Shown piece by piece: positions 53,439 to 63,696 of a stretch of DNA of 64,000 nt (position 1 is its first letter; each line of letters starts with the position of its first letter). A program made the position numbers and the translations under genes. A model generated the notes under the pieces. The model saw only the letters and a program-made list of their open reading frames with translations, did no database searches and was not told the DNA's origin. The DNA is from Allobosea thiooxidans (GTDB lineage Bacteria; Pseudomonadota; Alphaproteobacteria; Rhizobiales; Beijerinckiaceae): NCBI RefSeq assembly GCF_900168195.1, contig NZ_FUYX01000002.1, positions 441,501 to 505,500 of the forward strand, given 5' to 3'.

Positions 53439-55013
53439 ATGTTTCAACTGACGCGACGCGGCGCGCTCGCCGCTGGACTTATGCTTGCCGCCACCGCCGG
53501 CGCAACGGCTCAGGAAACGCCGGTAAAGGGCGGAATTCTGAACATGATCGCGCAGCCGGAGCCCCCCATGCTGATGGTGGGCCTCAATACGCAGGGGCCG
53601 ACGCTCTATGTCGGCGGGCAGATCTATCAGAGCCTGCTTACTTACGGCAAAGACCTGCAGCCGCTGCCGTCCCTGGCCAAGTCCTGGGCCGTTTCTCCGG
53701 ATGGCCTGACCTATACGTTCACCCTGCAGGACAACGTCAAATGGCATGACGGAAAGCCGTTCAGTGCCGACGACGTCGTGTTCACGGCCGACAAGTTCCT
53801 GCGCGAGTCGCATCCGCGCTGGCGTCTGATCGCGGCGACCTATGTCGAGAGCATCACCGCGCCCAGCCCCAACCAGGTCGTCTTCAAGCTGAAGAAGCCG
53901 TTCTCGGCGTTCCTCTACGCCTTCGAGCTGAGCTCCTTCCCGGTCATCCCGAAGCATCTCTATGACGGCACGGATTACCGCACCAATCCCGCCAACCAGA
54001 CGCCGATCGGCACTGGCCCGTTCAAGCTCAAGGAATGGAAGCGCGGCTCCTATATCCACCTCGTCCGCAACGAGGATTACTGGAAGCCGGGCAAGCCCTA
54101 TCTCGACGAGCTCTATTTCCGCATCATCCCGGATGCCGCCTCCCGCGCGGTCGCCTTCGAGAAGGGCACGGTCGATGTGCTGCGCGGCGGCGACGTCGAA
54201 GGCTTCGAGGTCCGCCGGCTGGTCAAGCTGAAGGATGTCGAGAGCACGACCAGCGGCTGGGAGGTCTATGGCCCGCTCGTCTTCATGCAGCTGAACCAGC
54301 GCAAGATGCCGTTCTCCGACAAGAATGTGCGCAAAGCCCTGATGCACGCGATCGACCGCGACTTCATCGTGAAGAACATCTTCTTCGGCCTGGGCAAGGC
54401 CGCCACCGGCCCGTTCGCGTCGACGACGCTGTATTACACGCCCGAGGTCACGGCCTATCCCTTCGACATGGCCAAGGCCAAGAAGCTGCTCGCCGATGCG
54501 GGGATCAACCCGGGGGACTACAGCGTCAAGCTGATGCCCCTGCCTTATGGCGCGGCCTGGGACCGGATGGCCGAGTACATCAAGCAGCAGATCTCGCAGC
54601 TCGGCTTCAAGATCGACATTCAGGGCGTGGATGCCGGCGGGTGGTCCCAGAAGACCTCGGATTTCGACTTCGATATGACCTTCAACTTCACCTATCAGTA
54701 TGGCGAGCCGGCCCTTGGCGTGGCCCGTCACTATCTGTCCAGCAACGTCGTCAAGGGCACGCCCTACGGCAACAACCAGAACTATCTGAATCCGAAGGTC
54801 GACGCGCTGCTGGCCGAAGGCGCGAGCGCGGTCAGCAAGGACGTTGCGACCAAGGCCTATGCGGAAGCGCAGAAAATCCTCGTCGACGACGTGGCGCTCA
54901 ACTGGCTCTACGAGATGCAGAACGTCACGATCAACCGCCAGAAGGTGAAGAACCTCGTCAATACCGGTATTGGCCTGAACCAGTACATGGACGAGGTCTG
55001 GATCTCCAAATAA
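53439..55013 (+). CDS. ABC transporter substrate-binding protein, family 5
   Basis: Periplasmic receptor of 524 residues. Signal peptide with twin Arg (LTRRGALAAGLMLAATAGATA) cleaved near AQE. Mature start KGGILNMIAQPEPPMLMVGL and WAVSPDGLTYTFTLQDNVKW are SBP_bac_5 hallmarks. CCCGGAGGAA precedes the ATG. It leads a complete importer operon that continues directly into catabolic genes; the catabolic genes point to an acylated amine or small peptide-like compound as cargo. Confidence 0.94.
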   Translation: MFQLTRRGALAAGLMLAATAGATAQETPVKGGILNMIAQPEPPMLMVGLNTQGPTLYVGGQIYQSLLTYGKDLQPLPSLAKSWAVSPDGLTYTFTLQDNVKWHDGKPFSADDVVFTADKFLRESHPRWRLIAATYVESITAPSPNQVVFKLKKPFSAFLYAFELSSFPVIPKHLYDGTDYRTNPANQTPIGTGPFKLKEWKRGSYIHLVRNEDYWKPGKPYLDELYFRIIPDAASRAVAFEKGTVDVLRGGDVEGFEVRRLVKLKDVESTTSGWEVYGPLVFMQLNQRKMPFSDKNVRKALMHAIDRDFIVKNIFFGLGKAATGPFASTTLYYTPEVTAYPFDMAKAKKLLADAGINPGDYSVKLMPLPYGAAWDRMAEYIKQQISQLGFKIDIQGVDAGGWSQKTSDFDFDMTFNFTYQYGEPALGVARHYLSSNVVKGTPYGNNQNYLNPKVDALLAEGASAVSKDVATKAYAEAQKILVDDVALNWLYEMQNVTINRQKVKNLVNTGIGLNQYMDEVWISK

Positions 55014-55028
55014 GCGCGCCGATCAAGC

Positions 55029-55056
55029 CCGGGCCGGCATCCTGCTGTCGGCCCGG
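55029..55056 (+). other. GC-rich stem-loop between binding protein and permease
   Basis: Positions 55029-55039 and 55046-55056 pair over 11 bp (one G-T wobble) around loop TCCTGC, 15 bp after the binding-protein stop. No U-tract. Same placement as the hairpin at 15362-15385 in the other dipeptide-type operon. Confidence 0.55.
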
Positions 55057-55088
55057 CCCTGCGTTATGCGGCCGTCGGGAGAATAGTC

Positions 55089-56066
55089 TTGAAATCCCTC
55101 GATTTCGTGTTTCAACGCCTGCTCAAGGCGGCCTTCGTCGTGCTCGGCGTCGTCATCCTGAACTTCCTGCTGGTTCACATGGCGCCGGGCGATCCCGCCT
55201 CCGTGCTGGCCGGCGAGGCCGGAGCGGGCGATGCCAAATACATCGCCCAGCTGCGCGCGCAGTTCGGCCTCGACCAGCCGCTCTATCAGCAGCTCTGGAC
55301 CTATCTCCGGGGCGCCCTGACCGGCGATCTCGGCTTCTCCTACCGCAACCAGCTGCCGGTGATGACGCTGATCCTCGACCGGCTGCCGGCGACATTGCTG
55401 CTGACCGGCTGCGCCTTCGTGTTCTCGCTGGTGCTCGGCATCCTGCTCGGCGTCGTCGCCGCCTATCGGCGCGGCAGCGTCACCGACAGCGCGGTCATGA
55501 CCGGCGCCCTGATCTTCTACGCCACGCCGCTGTTCTGGGTCGCCCTGATGGCCGTGCTGGTGTTCTCGCTGCATCTCGACTGGCTGCCGCCCTTCGACAT
55601 GGAAACCATCGGCGGCGGCTATACCGGCTGGGCCCGGGCGCTCGATATCGGGCATCACCTCATCCTGCCCACCGTCACGCTCGGCCTGTTCTTCACCGCG
55701 ATCTATACGCGCCTGACGCGGGCTTCGATGCTCGAGGTGATGTCGCTCGACTTCGTCAAGACCGCCCGCGCCAAGGGTGTGCCCCAGGCGCGGATCATCC
55801 GGCGGCACGTGCTGCGCAACGCGATCCTGCCGGTCTTCACCTTCGCCAGCATGCAGGCCGGGCAGCTCGTCGGCGGCGCCGTCCTGACCGAGACCGTGTT
55901 CGCCTGGCCCGGCATCGGGCGCCTGATGTTCGACGCGCTGCTGCAGCGCGACTACCCGGTGCTGCTGGGCGTGTTCCTGGTCACTGCAGCCGTCGTGGTC
56001 ATCGTGAACCTGATCTCGGACCTGCTCTACCGCTTCGTCGATCCGCGCATCGAAGCCGCAAGCTGA
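55089..56066 (+). CDS. ABC transporter permease, DppB type
   Basis: Inner-membrane permease of 325 residues with six hydrophobic segments. LLVHMAPGDPASVLAGEAG is the typical DppB loop; the coupling loop is TARAKGVPQARIIRRHVLRN. The start is a TTG at 55089 with GGGAG before it; no ATG gives a proper N-terminus. Rare start codon may keep permease levels low. Confidence 0.92.
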   Translation: MKSLDFVFQRLLKAAFVVLGVVILNFLLVHMAPGDPASVLAGEAGAGDAKYIAQLRAQFGLDQPLYQQLWTYLRGALTGDLGFSYRNQLPVMTLILDRLPATLLLTGCAFVFSLVLGILLGVVAAYRRGSVTDSAVMTGALIFYATPLFWVALMAVLVFSLHLDWLPPFDMETIGGGYTGWARALDIGHHLILPTVTLGLFFTAIYTRLTRASMLEVMSLDFVKTARAKGVPQARIIRRHVLRNAILPVFTFASMQAGQLVGGAVLTETVFAWPGIGRLMFDALLQRDYPVLLGVFLVTAAVVVIVNLISDLLYRFVDPRIEAAS

Positions 56067-56077
56067 GGATCGCTGTC

Positions 56078-56914
56078 GTGAAATTCTTCCAACGCTACGC
56101 CAAGAACTACGGCGCTCTCATCGGCCTCGGCATCCTGATCGTCGTGGCGATCGTCGCGCTTGCCGCGCCCCTGCTTTTCCCGGTCAGCCCGTGGCAGAGC
56201 GTCGGCGACCCGCTGCTGGCCCCATCCGAGGACCCGGCCTTTCCGCTGGGCACCGACATGCTCGGCCGCGACATCGCCGCCGGCCTTGCCTATGGCGCGC
56301 GCGTCTCGCTGCTCATCGGCCTGATCTCGACGGCGGTCGCGGTCGTCATCGGCGTCTCGATCGGCGCCCTCGCGGGCTACTATGGCGGCAGGATCGACGA
56401 CGTGCTGATGCGCTTCACCGAGTTCTTCCAGACCATCCCGGCCTTCGCCATGGCCATCGTCCTGGTGGCGATCTTCAACCCGAGCATCACCTCGATCACG
56501 CTCGCCATCGCGATCGTCTCCTGGCCGCCCGTGGCGCGCCTGGTCCGCGGCGAGTTCCTGAGCCTGCGCTCGCGCGAGTTCGTGCAGGCGGCCGTGGTGA
56601 TCGGCCAGAGCGGCCCGCGCATCATGTTCACCCAGATCCTGCCGAACGTGATTTCCCCGATCATCGTGACGGCCTCGCTCATGGTGGCGACCGCGATCCT
56701 GACCGAGAGCTCGCTGTCCTTTCTCGGTCTCGGCGACCGCAACATGATGAGCTGGGGCTTCATGATCGGCGCCGCCCGCACGATGCTGCGCGAGGCCTGG
56801 TGGATGAGCGTCTTCCCGGGCGTCGCCATCCTGCTGACGGTGCTCGCGATCAACTTGATCGGCGAAGGCCTCAACGACGCGATGAATCCGCATCTGCGCG
56901 GACGGAAGGACTGA
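56078..56914 (+). CDS. ABC transporter permease, DppC type
   Basis: Second permease, 278 residues. PLGTDMLGRDIAAGLAYGAR and the coupling loop REFVQAAVVIGQSGPRIMFT are DppC features. It starts with GTG at 56078 after GAGGATC, 11 bp after the DppB-type stop. The same frame is open far upstream through the binding-protein gene, but that part has no homology and is a shadow. Confidence 0.92.
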   Translation: MKFFQRYAKNYGALIGLGILIVVAIVALAAPLLFPVSPWQSVGDPLLAPSEDPAFPLGTDMLGRDIAAGLAYGARVSLLIGLISTAVAVVIGVSIGALAGYYGGRIDDVLMRFTEFFQTIPAFAMAIVLVAIFNPSITSITLAIAIVSWPPVARLVRGEFLSLRSREFVQAAVVIGQSGPRIMFTQILPNVISPIIVTASLMVATAILTESSLSFLGLGDRNMMSWGFMIGAARTMLREAWWMSVFPGVAILLTVLAINLIGEGLNDAMNPHLRGRKD

Positions 56915-56915
56915 C

Positions 56916-58571
56916 ATGACCGGTCAATCCACTCCTCTGCTGCGCGTCGAGAATCTGTCGATCCCGCTGCCTGCCGGGCTCGACCGCGCCTTCGCCGTCG
57001 AAAAGATCTCCTTCGACCTGCAGGCCGGCGAGATCCTGTGCATCGTCGGCGAATCCGGCTCCGGCAAGTCGCTGACCGCCAATGCCATCATGGGGCTTCT
57101 GCCGCGCTATCTGCAGCCGAGCGGCGGGCGGATCCTGTTCCGTGGCCAGAACCTGCTCGCCATGAGCGAAGCGGAGCTGGAGACCGAGCGCGGCCGCGCG
57201 ATGGCGATGGTGTTCCAGGAGCCGCTTTCGGCCCTCAATCCGCTGATGAAGGTCGGGGACCAGGTCGCCGAAGTCCTGGAGGTCCATGGCGAGAAGAACG
57301 CGACGATCCGCGAGCGCCGCGTGCTCGAACTGTTCGAGTTCGTCGGGCTTCCGGACCCCGCGAGTTTGCGCAATGCCTATCCCTTCCGTCTTTCGGGCGG
57401 GCAACGCCAGCGCGTGATGATCGCCATGGCGCTGGCGCTCGAGCCGGCGCTCCTGATCGCCGACGAGCCGACGACCGCGCTCGACGTCACCACCCAGGCC
57501 CAGATCCTCGACCTGATCCGCAAGATCCAGCAGGCCAAGGGCATGGGCGTGATGTTCGTCACCCATGATTTCGGCGTGGTCGCCGACATTGCCGACCGCG
57601 TCGCGGTGATGGAGCGCGGCGTCATCGTCGAGCAGGGGCCGGCCGAGGAGATCCTGAACCGTCCGCAGCATCCCTATACGCGGCGCCTGATCGCTGCCGT
57701 CCCCCATCGCGAGGACAGAGACGCGGCGCCAAGCGCGACCGGTGCCGACGGCGCGCGGCTGCTCGAGGTCAAGGGGCTGCGCAAGGTCTATCGCAGCGGT
57801 GGCGGCTTCTTCTCCAAGCCGCGCGTGGTCAACGCCGTCAACGACATCAGCTTCAGCCTGCGGCGCGGCGAGACGCTCGGCGTCGTCGGCGAATCCGGGT
57901 CAGGGAAATCGACGCTCGGGCGCTGCCTGCTGAAGCTCACCGAGATCGACGCCGGCGAAATCCTGTTCCACGGCAAGGATATCGTGCCGCTCTCGGCCAG
58001 CGCCTTCCGCCCGTTGCGGCGGCACATCCAGATGATCTTCCAGGATCCGTTCGCCTCGCTCAATCCGCGCCAGACGGTCGGGCGCATCCTGACCGACGGT
58101 CCGATGGCCAACGGCGTGTCGCAGGCCGAGGCCGAACGCAAGGCCCGCGAACTGCTGGAACTGGTCGGGCTGGAGGCTTCCGCCTTCGATCGCTATCCGC
58201 AGGAATTCTCGGGCGGGCAGCGCCAGCGCGTCGGCATCGCGCGCGCGCTCGCGCTGGAGCCCGAGCTTCTGGTTGCCGATGAAAGCGTCTCCGCGCTCGA
58301 CGTCTCCGTCCAGGCGCAGATCCTGACGCTGTTGCAGGAGCTTCAGGCCAAGCTGAACATCGCGATCATCTTCATCACCCATGACCTGCGCATCGCGGCG
58401 CAGATCTGCGACCGCATCGCCGTGATGCATCGCGGCGAGATGGTCGAATACGGGCCGCCGGAGCAGATCTTCGACGCACCGCAACACGCCTACACGCAGC
58501 GCCTGATCGCCGCCATTCCCGGCTCCCACTGGAATCCGCGCCTGGCCGTGCTGGAAGGAGAAGCACGATGA
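56916..58571 (+). CDS. Fused dipeptide-type ABC ATPase (DppD-DppF in one chain)
   Basis: A 551-residue protein with two full ATPase domains. Domain 1: Walker A GESGSGKS near residue 45-52, [15 protein letters not shown] and [12 protein letters not shown]. Domain 2: Walker [10 protein letters not shown] near 325-335, [15 protein letters not shown] and [12 protein letters not shown] (Walker B Glu present as DES). Each has the oligopeptide-type C-terminal tail ([28 protein letters not shown]). Both sites look active. It may also serve the ATPase-less importer at 13765-17231. Confidence 0.93.
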   Translation: MTGQSTPLLRVENLSIPLPAGLDRAFAVEKISFDLQAGEILCIVGESGSGKSLTANAIMGLLPRYLQPSGGRILFRGQNLLAMSEAELETERGRAMAMVFQEPLSALNPLMKVGDQVAEVLEVHGEKNATIRERRVLELFEFVGLPDPASLRNAYPFRLSGGQRQRVMIAMALALEPALLIADEPTTALDVTTQAQILDLIRKIQQAKGMGVMFVTHDFGVVADIADRVAVMERGVIVEQGPAEEILNRPQHPYTRRLIAAVPHREDRDAAPSATGADGARLLEVKGLRKVYRSGGGFFSKPRVVNAVNDISFSLRRGETLGVVGESGSGKSTLGRCLLKLTEIDAGEILFHGKDIVPLSASAFRPLRRHIQMIFQDPFASLNPRQTVGRILTDGPMANGVSQAEAERKARELLELVGLEASAFDRYPQEFSGGQRQRVGIARALALEPELLVADESVSALDVSVQAQILTLLQELQAKLNIAIIFITHDLRIAAQICDRIAVMHRGEMVEYGPPEQIFDAPQHAYTQRLIAAIPGSHWNPRLAVLEGEAR

Positions 58572-60274
58572 GCGGAACCAGCCCGATCCCCGCGAGAGCA
58601 GGCGGCGATATCCTCGTCCGCCATCTCATGCTCAACGGCGTGCGCCGTGTCTTCATGGTCGCCGGCGAGAGCTTCCTGCCCTGCATCGACGCCCTTTACG
58701 CAAATCGCGACGCGATCGAGACCATCTCCTTCCGTCAGGAAGCCGGGGCGGCCTTCGCTGCGGAAGCGCATGGCAAGCTCACGGGCGAAACCGGAATCTG
58801 CTTCGTCACGCGCGGGCCCGGCGCGAGCAATGCCTGCATCGGCGTGCACACCGCCTATCAGGACGGCACTCCGATGGTGCTGTTCATCGGTCAGATCGGC
58901 TCGGATACGGTCGAGCGCGATTGCTTCCAGGAAGTCGACTACCGGCGCATGTTCGGGCCGATGGCCAAATGGGTCGCGAGCATCGATCGCACGGACCGGA
59001 TTCCTGAGTTCGTCGCCCGGGCCTTCCAGGTCGCGCGCAGCGGGCGGCCCGGCCCGGTAGTGCTGGCGCTGCCGGAGGACACGTTGTGGGGCAAGGCGGC
59101 CGTAGCCGATGTCCCGCCGACGGAGCGCGCCCACCCTCATCCCGCGCCTGCGGAGATGGAGCGTCTGGCGGCCTTGCTGGAGGCGGCGGAGCGCCCGTTC
59201 ATGATCGTGGGCGGGGCGGGCTGGAACGAGCAGGCCCTGGCTTCCATCCGCGGTTTTGCCGAGCGTTACGACCTGCCGGTCGGCGTGTCCTGGCGGCGGC
59301 TCGAATGCTTCGACAATCGCCATCCGAACTTCGCCGGCCATGTCGGCTACGGCATGGACGGCAAGCTGGCGCGGCGCCTGGAGGAGGCCGACCTGCTCCT
59401 GGCCGTCTGTACGCGCCTCGACGAGCCGACGACCGAGGGCTACGTGCACGTCACCTGCCCGATACCGCGCCAGAAGCTCGTGCATGTCCATCCCGATCCG
59501 AACGAACTCGGCCGGGTCTATCGGCCGGAGCTCGCCATGGTCGCGGATCCGACCGGTTTCGCTGCCGCGGTGTCCGGGCTCGCGCCCCGGACGAGCCTGC
59601 GCTGGGCCGGTGCCGCCAGGGCCGCGAACGCCGATTATCTGGCGACGCTCCAGCCCGGACCGATGCCCGGCGAAACCAATCTCGCGGAAATCTCGGCTTC
59701 GTTGCGTCAGACATTGCCCGAAGACGCCTGCGTGACGCTCGGCGCCGGCAATTTCGCGCTGTTTCCACACCGCTTCCTGCAGTTCTCGGGATTGGGCACG
59801 CAGGCCTCCCCGATCTGCGGGGCGATGGGCTACGGCCTGCCCGCGGCCATCGCCGCCAAGCTCGCTTTCCCGCAGCGTCCGGTGCTCTGCTATGCCGGCG
59901 ACGGCTGTTTCCAGATGACGATGCAGGAGCTGGGGACTGCCGCCCAGAACAAGCTCGGGATCGTCATCCTGGTCTTCAACAACGGCATGTGGGGCACGAT
60001 CCGCCAGCATCAGGAGCGCGAATACCCGGCCCGGGTTTTCGGCCTGTCACTGACCAATCCCGACTTCGCGGCACTGGTTCGCGCCTATGGCGGGCACGGC
60101 GAGACCGTGGCGCGGACCGGTGACTTCGGCCCGGCCTTCGAGCGCGCGCAGGCTTTCGCAGAGCGTGAGTCGATGCCGGCCCTGATCGAGATTCGCTACG
60201 ACCCGGACGGGATCACGCCCGACACGACGCTCTCGGCGGTGCGGGCTGCCGCGCTCGCGCGGGCGGCCGCATAG
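58568..60274 (+). CDS. Thiamine pyrophosphate-dependent enzyme, acetolactate synthase-like
   Basis: A 568-residue three-domain TPP enzyme. Glu58 in SFRQEAGAAFAAEAHG activates the cofactor. The central domain is residues about 190-340. The TPP/metal motif is YAGDGCFQMTMQELG followed by VFNNGMWGTIRQH (about 440-475). It lacks clear features of a named decarboxylase, so 2-oxoacid decarboxylation or carboligation are both possible. The ATG overlaps the ATPase stop by 4 bp, so it is made with the importer. Confidence 0.88.
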   Translation: MSGTSPIPARAGGDILVRHLMLNGVRRVFMVAGESFLPCIDALYANRDAIETISFRQEAGAAFAAEAHGKLTGETGICFVTRGPGASNACIGVHTAYQDGTPMVLFIGQIGSDTVERDCFQEVDYRRMFGPMAKWVASIDRTDRIPEFVARAFQVARSGRPGPVVLALPEDTLWGKAAVADVPPTERAHPHPAPAEMERLAALLEAAERPFMIVGGAGWNEQALASIRGFAERYDLPVGVSWRRLECFDNRHPNFAGHVGYGMDGKLARRLEEADLLLAVCTRLDEPTTEGYVHVTCPIPRQKLVHVHPDPNELGRVYRPELAMVADPTGFAAAVSGLAPRTSLRWAGAARAANADYLATLQPGPMPGETNLAEISASLRQTLPEDACVTLGAGNFALFPHRFLQFSGLGTQASPICGAMGYGLPAAIAAKLAFPQRPVLCYAGDGCFQMTMQELGTAAQNKLGIVILVFNNGMWGTIRQHQEREYPARVFGLSLTNPDFAALVRAYGGHGETVARTGDFGPAFERAQAFAERESMPALIEIRYDPDGITPDTTLSAVRAAALARAAA

Positions 60275-60305
60275 GCCGGGAACAGGACGACAGGAGCAAG
60301 GCGCC

Positions 60306-61352
60306 ATGCGAGCATTCTTTCACCCCGACCAGAGCCTGCACGACCCTCAGCAGTTCATGCAGGTCGGCCGCATCCGCGAGCCCAAGGACCTGCCGAGCCG
60401 GACCGAGGCGCTGCTGGGGGCGCTGAGACAGCGCGGCATCGCGACGGAGCAGCCCTCCGACTATGGCACGGCGCCGGCGCTGACCATCCATACGCAGAGC
60501 TATCTCGACTTTCTGGAAAGCGCCTACGAGCGCTGGCGGCAGGTTCCGGAAGCCGGCCCCGAGGTCCTGCCCAATGTCTCGCCCTACTGGAACGGCCGGC
60601 CCGACATGGCGCATCGCCGGCCTTGCCGCTCGAACTGGATCGTCGCGGAAGCCGGCTACTATCTCGGCGACATGGCGGTTCCGATCGGCCCCAATACCTG
60701 GCTGTCGGCCTTGCGCTCCAACCACACCGCGGTCGCGGCGGCGGACGCCGTGATCGCCGGCGAGGCCGCGAGCTATGCGTTGTGCCGGCCCTCGGGGCAT
60801 CATGCCCGCGCCGACCGGGCCACGGGCTTCTGCTATCTCAACAATTCGGCCACCGCGGCGGAGCGGCTGCGCCAGCGCTTCGGCAAGGTCGCCGTGCTCG
60901 ACGTCGACGCCCATCATGGCGACGGCACGCAGGAGATCTTCTACCGCCGCAACGACGTGCTGACGGTCTCGATCCACGTCGATCCCAACAGCTACTACCC
61001 CTACTATATCGGCTACGCGGACGAGCTCGGCGAGGGGCAGGGCGAGGGCTGCAACGTCAATCTGCCGCTGGCGCCCAAATCGAACGATGCCGCCTTCCAT
61101 CAGGCGGTGGACAGGGCGCTCGATAAGGTCCGGGAGTTCGGTGCCGAAGCGCTCGTCGTGGCGCTCGGCTACGACAGCCATCGCGAAGACCCGATCGGCC
61201 TGCTCGACGTCTCGACGGCCGGGTTCCGCGGCATTGGCGAACGGATCGGCGCCGCGGGGCTGCCGACCGTGATCGTTCAGGAGGGCGGCTATCAGATCTC
61301 GGTCATCGGCGATTGCCTCGGGGAGTTCCTGGACGGGCTTATGACCCGCTGA
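60306..61352 (+). CDS. Histone-deacetylase-like amidohydrolase (acetylpolyamine amidohydrolase type)
   Basis: A 348-residue zinc enzyme of the arginase/deacetylase fold. Catalytic His165-His166 in RPSGHHARAD; zinc ligands Asp201 and His203 in DVDAHHGDGTQ and Asp290 in ALGYDSHREDP; transition-state Tyr329 in QEGGYQ. The N-terminal FHPDQSLHDPQQFM and loops PNSYYPYYIGYADELGEG resemble acetylpolyamine amidohydrolases, which free amines from acetylated polyamines. It fits with the aldehyde dehydrogenase downstream, which would oxidise the aldehyde formed after deamination. Confidence 0.9.
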   Translation: MRAFFHPDQSLHDPQQFMQVGRIREPKDLPSRTEALLGALRQRGIATEQPSDYGTAPALTIHTQSYLDFLESAYERWRQVPEAGPEVLPNVSPYWNGRPDMAHRRPCRSNWIVAEAGYYLGDMAVPIGPNTWLSALRSNHTAVAAADAVIAGEAASYALCRPSGHHARADRATGFCYLNNSATAAERLRQRFGKVAVLDVDAHHGDGTQEIFYRRNDVLTVSIHVDPNSYYPYYIGYADELGEGQGEGCNVNLPLAPKSNDAAFHQAVDRALDKVREFGAEALVVALGYDSHREDPIGLLDVSTAGFRGIGERIGAAGLPTVIVQEGGYQISVIGDCLGEFLDGLMTR

Positions 61353-61390
61353 AGCCATCCGCATCGCTTGCTAGGGAGTCAAAACAGGTC

Positions 61391-62821
61391 ATGACGCATA
61401 ATCTCCAGTTCTACATCGACGGTTCCTGGGTCGCTCCGGCGGGTGGCGCCACGCTCGACGTCGTCAATCCGGCCACCGAGGAAGCCTATGCGCGCATCGC
61501 GATGGGCGAGCGGGCCGATGTGGACAAGGCCGTCGCGGCGGCGCGGCGCGCCTTCGCCTCCTATTCGCGCACCAGCCGGAAGGAGCGGGTGGAGCTGCTG
61601 AGCAGCGTCATCGCCGTCTACAAGAAGCGCTATGACGAGATGGCGGCCGCGATCTCCGACGAGATGGGCGCGCCGCTCGGCTTCGCGCGCGACGCCCAGG
61701 CGGCCGCGGGTCTCGGCCACCTGTCGCAGGTGCTGGAAGTGCTCAAGACCTTCGAGTTCGACGAGGTCATCAATCGGACGTTGGTCACCCGCGAGCCGGT
61801 CGGCGTATGCGCCTTCATCACGCCGTGGAACTGGCCGATGAACCAGATCACCTGCAAGGTCGGCCCGGCGCTCGCCACCGGCTGCACCATGGTGCTCAAG
61901 CCCAGCGAAGTGGCACCCATGTCCGGGCTGCTCTTCACCGAGATCATGCATGAGGCGGGCGTCCCCGCCGGCGTCTACAACATGGTCAATGGCGACGGTC
62001 CTTCGGTCGGCGCGACGCTGTCCTCGCACCCCGATATCGACATGGTGTCCTTCACCGGCTCGACCAGGGCCGGCATCGCCGTGGCACGCGCCGCGGCGGA
62101 CACGGTGAAGCGCGTCGCGCAGGAACTGGGCGGCAAATCGCCGAACATCATCCTGCCCGGTGCGGATCTGTCGAAGGCCATCACCCATGGCACCCGCCAG
62201 TGCTTCAGCAACAGCGGCCAGTCCTGCAACGCCCCGACGCGCCTGCTGGTGCCGCGGGACCAGCAGGAGGCGGCGATCGAGATCGCTCGCAAGGTCGCGG
62301 AGCAGACGGTCGTCGGAGATCCGCGCGACGCGGCGACGACCATCGGCCCGGTCGTCAGCAAGGTGCAGTTCGACAAGATCCAGGCGCTCATCGAAGCCGG
62401 CATCGCGGAAGGTGCCCGCCTCGTGGCCGGCGGCCCCGGTCGCCCGGAAGCCCTGAACAGGGGCTATTATATCCGCCCGACCATTTTCGCGGATGTGCGC
62501 AACGACATGACGATCGCGCGCGAGGAGATCTTCGGACCGGTGCTGTCGATCCTGCCCTACGAGACCGAGGAGGAGGCGATCGCCATCGCCAATGACACGG
62601 TCTACGGGCTTTCGAGCTACGTCACCGCCGCCAGTCTCGATCAGGCCCGCAAGGTCGGGCGTCAGATCCGCGCCGGCATGGTGCATCTCAATGGGGCGCC
62701 CGGCGACCTTGCGGGTGCCTTCGGCGGCTACAAGCAATCCGGCAATGGCCGGGAATGGGGTAAGTTCGGCTTCGAGGACTTCCTGGAGGTCAAGTCGATG
62801 TTCGGCTTCGAGGCTGCCTGA
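61391..62821 (+). CDS. Aldehyde dehydrogenase (NAD(P)-dependent)
   Basis: A 476-residue member of the ALDH superfamily. Nucleophile Cys279 in SNSGQSCNAPTRL, base Glu246 in AQELGGKSPNI, and cofactor loop FTGSTRAGIAVAR. ITPWNWPMNQITCKVGPAL is standard. It converts an aldehyde to a carboxylic acid; in this operon the aldehyde probably comes from an amine freed by the amidohydrolase. The ATG at 61391 starts 38 bp after the previous stop; a longer frame overlaps that gene. Confidence 0.92.
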   Translation: MTHNLQFYIDGSWVAPAGGATLDVVNPATEEAYARIAMGERADVDKAVAAARRAFASYSRTSRKERVELLSSVIAVYKKRYDEMAAAISDEMGAPLGFARDAQAAAGLGHLSQVLEVLKTFEFDEVINRTLVTREPVGVCAFITPWNWPMNQITCKVGPALATGCTMVLKPSEVAPMSGLLFTEIMHEAGVPAGVYNMVNGDGPSVGATLSSHPDIDMVSFTGSTRAGIAVARAAADTVKRVAQELGGKSPNIILPGADLSKAITHGTRQCFSNSGQSCNAPTRLLVPRDQQEAAIEIARKVAEQTVVGDPRDAATTIGPVVSKVQFDKIQALIEAGIAEGARLVAGGPGRPEALNRGYYIRPTIFADVRNDMTIAREEIFGPVLSILPYETEEEAIAIANDTVYGLSSYVTAASLDQARKVGRQIRAGMVHLNGAPGDLAGAFGGYKQSGNGREWGKFGFEDFLEVKSMFGFEAA

Positions 62822-62826
62822 GCTGT

Positions 62827-62861
62827 GGCGGGGCGGGGCTGCGTGCCAGACCCGCCCCGCC
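62827..62861 (+). terminator. Strong GC hairpin after the aldehyde dehydrogenase gene
   Basis: GGCGGGGCGGG (62827-62837) and CCCGCCCCGCC (62851-62861) form a perfect 11-bp stem with a 13-nt loop, 6 bp past the stop codon. No U-tract, so it may attenuate read-through into the regulator gene more than stop it. Confidence 0.5.
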
Positions 62862-62912
62862 AGGCCGGCGCTGAAAGAGCCGGGACGGCGTCAAGCTTAT
62901 GGGGATCTCATC

Positions 62913-63599
62913 GTGAACTTTGAGCATCGGGGCGTGGGCCAGAACAGTCTCGGCGGCAGCGTGTACCAACATATCGCCGAGGCCCTGACAAAAGGGGCGC
63001 TGAAGCCCGGCGACCGTCTCAAGATCCGCGACCTCGCCCAGCAGATGGGCACCAGCGTGACGCCGGTGCGCGACGCCGTGCTCCGGCTGGTGCATGAGGG
63101 GGCGCTCGCGCTGAAAAGCCCGCGCGACATCCGCGTCCCGAGCCTGCAGCAGGAACGCTATCTCGAAATCCGCGTGATCCGCCTGAAGCTGGAGGGGCTC
63201 GCGGCGGAGGGCGCCGCCATGAACGCGACGCCGACCGACATCGCAAGGCTGGAACGGTTGACGGAAGACAACGAGCAGGCCCTGGCGCGCAGCGAGTTCA
63301 CCCGTGCGACGGCGATCAACCAGGTCTTCCATTTCGAACTGGCCGAGATCGCCGCCATGCCGATCCTGCGCGGCATCCTGCAGAATCTCTGGCTCCAGAT
63401 GGGCCCCGTCATCGCCGCCGCCTACGCGGATGGCGGGCGGACGATGATCGAACATCACTACGACGTCATCGACGCGATCCGGCGCCACGAGCCCCAGGCG
63501 GCGAAGAGGGCGATCCGCGAGGACATTCTCGCCGGGGGCGACGTCATCCTCAGCAACCGCATCCTGATCCCGTCCGGCGGCGCAGGCCCGCAGCCCTAG
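62913..63599 (+). CDS. GntR family transcriptional regulator (FCD type)
   Basis: A 228-residue regulator. Winged HTH at about residues 15-80: SVYQHIAEALTKGALKPGDR, then LAQQMGTSVTPVRDAVLRL. The C-terminal helical FCD-like domain has HFELAEIAAMPILRGILQNL and HHYDVIDAIRRHEPQAAKRA (the conserved Asp/His metal region). GTG start at 62913 with GGGGA before it; the frame is open upstream inside the dehydrogenase gene. It probably binds the GATGCATC palindromes at 53264-53292 and 63697-63735 and responds to the amine substrate or its acid. Confidence 0.9.
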   Translation: MNFEHRGVGQNSLGGSVYQHIAEALTKGALKPGDRLKIRDLAQQMGTSVTPVRDAVLRLVHEGALALKSPRDIRVPSLQQERYLEIRVIRLKLEGLAAEGAAMNATPTDIARLERLTEDNEQALARSEFTRATAINQVFHFELAEIAAMPILRGILQNLWLQMGPVIAAAYADGGRTMIEHHYDVIDAIRRHEPQAAKRAIREDILAGGDVILSNRILIPSGGAGPQP

Positions 63600-63696
63600 C
63601 CGCTCACGAACGGAGCCTCCCGATCATGACCGCGGCGAGCCTTCCGATGGCGGCGCGGGTCGCCCGGCGGCGGGAAAAACACGTTTGAGACCAGCA

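Noticed and set aside
53340..54731. 463-codon open frame on the minus strand over the binding protein at 53439
   Set aside because: Antisense composition, no motif, and it would run through the predicted promoter leader of a well-supported gene.
54035..56077. Long in-frame extension ahead of the DppC-type permease
   Set aside because: The part before GTG 56078 runs across the binding-protein and DppB genes in another frame and has no homology; the conserved permease starts at 56078.
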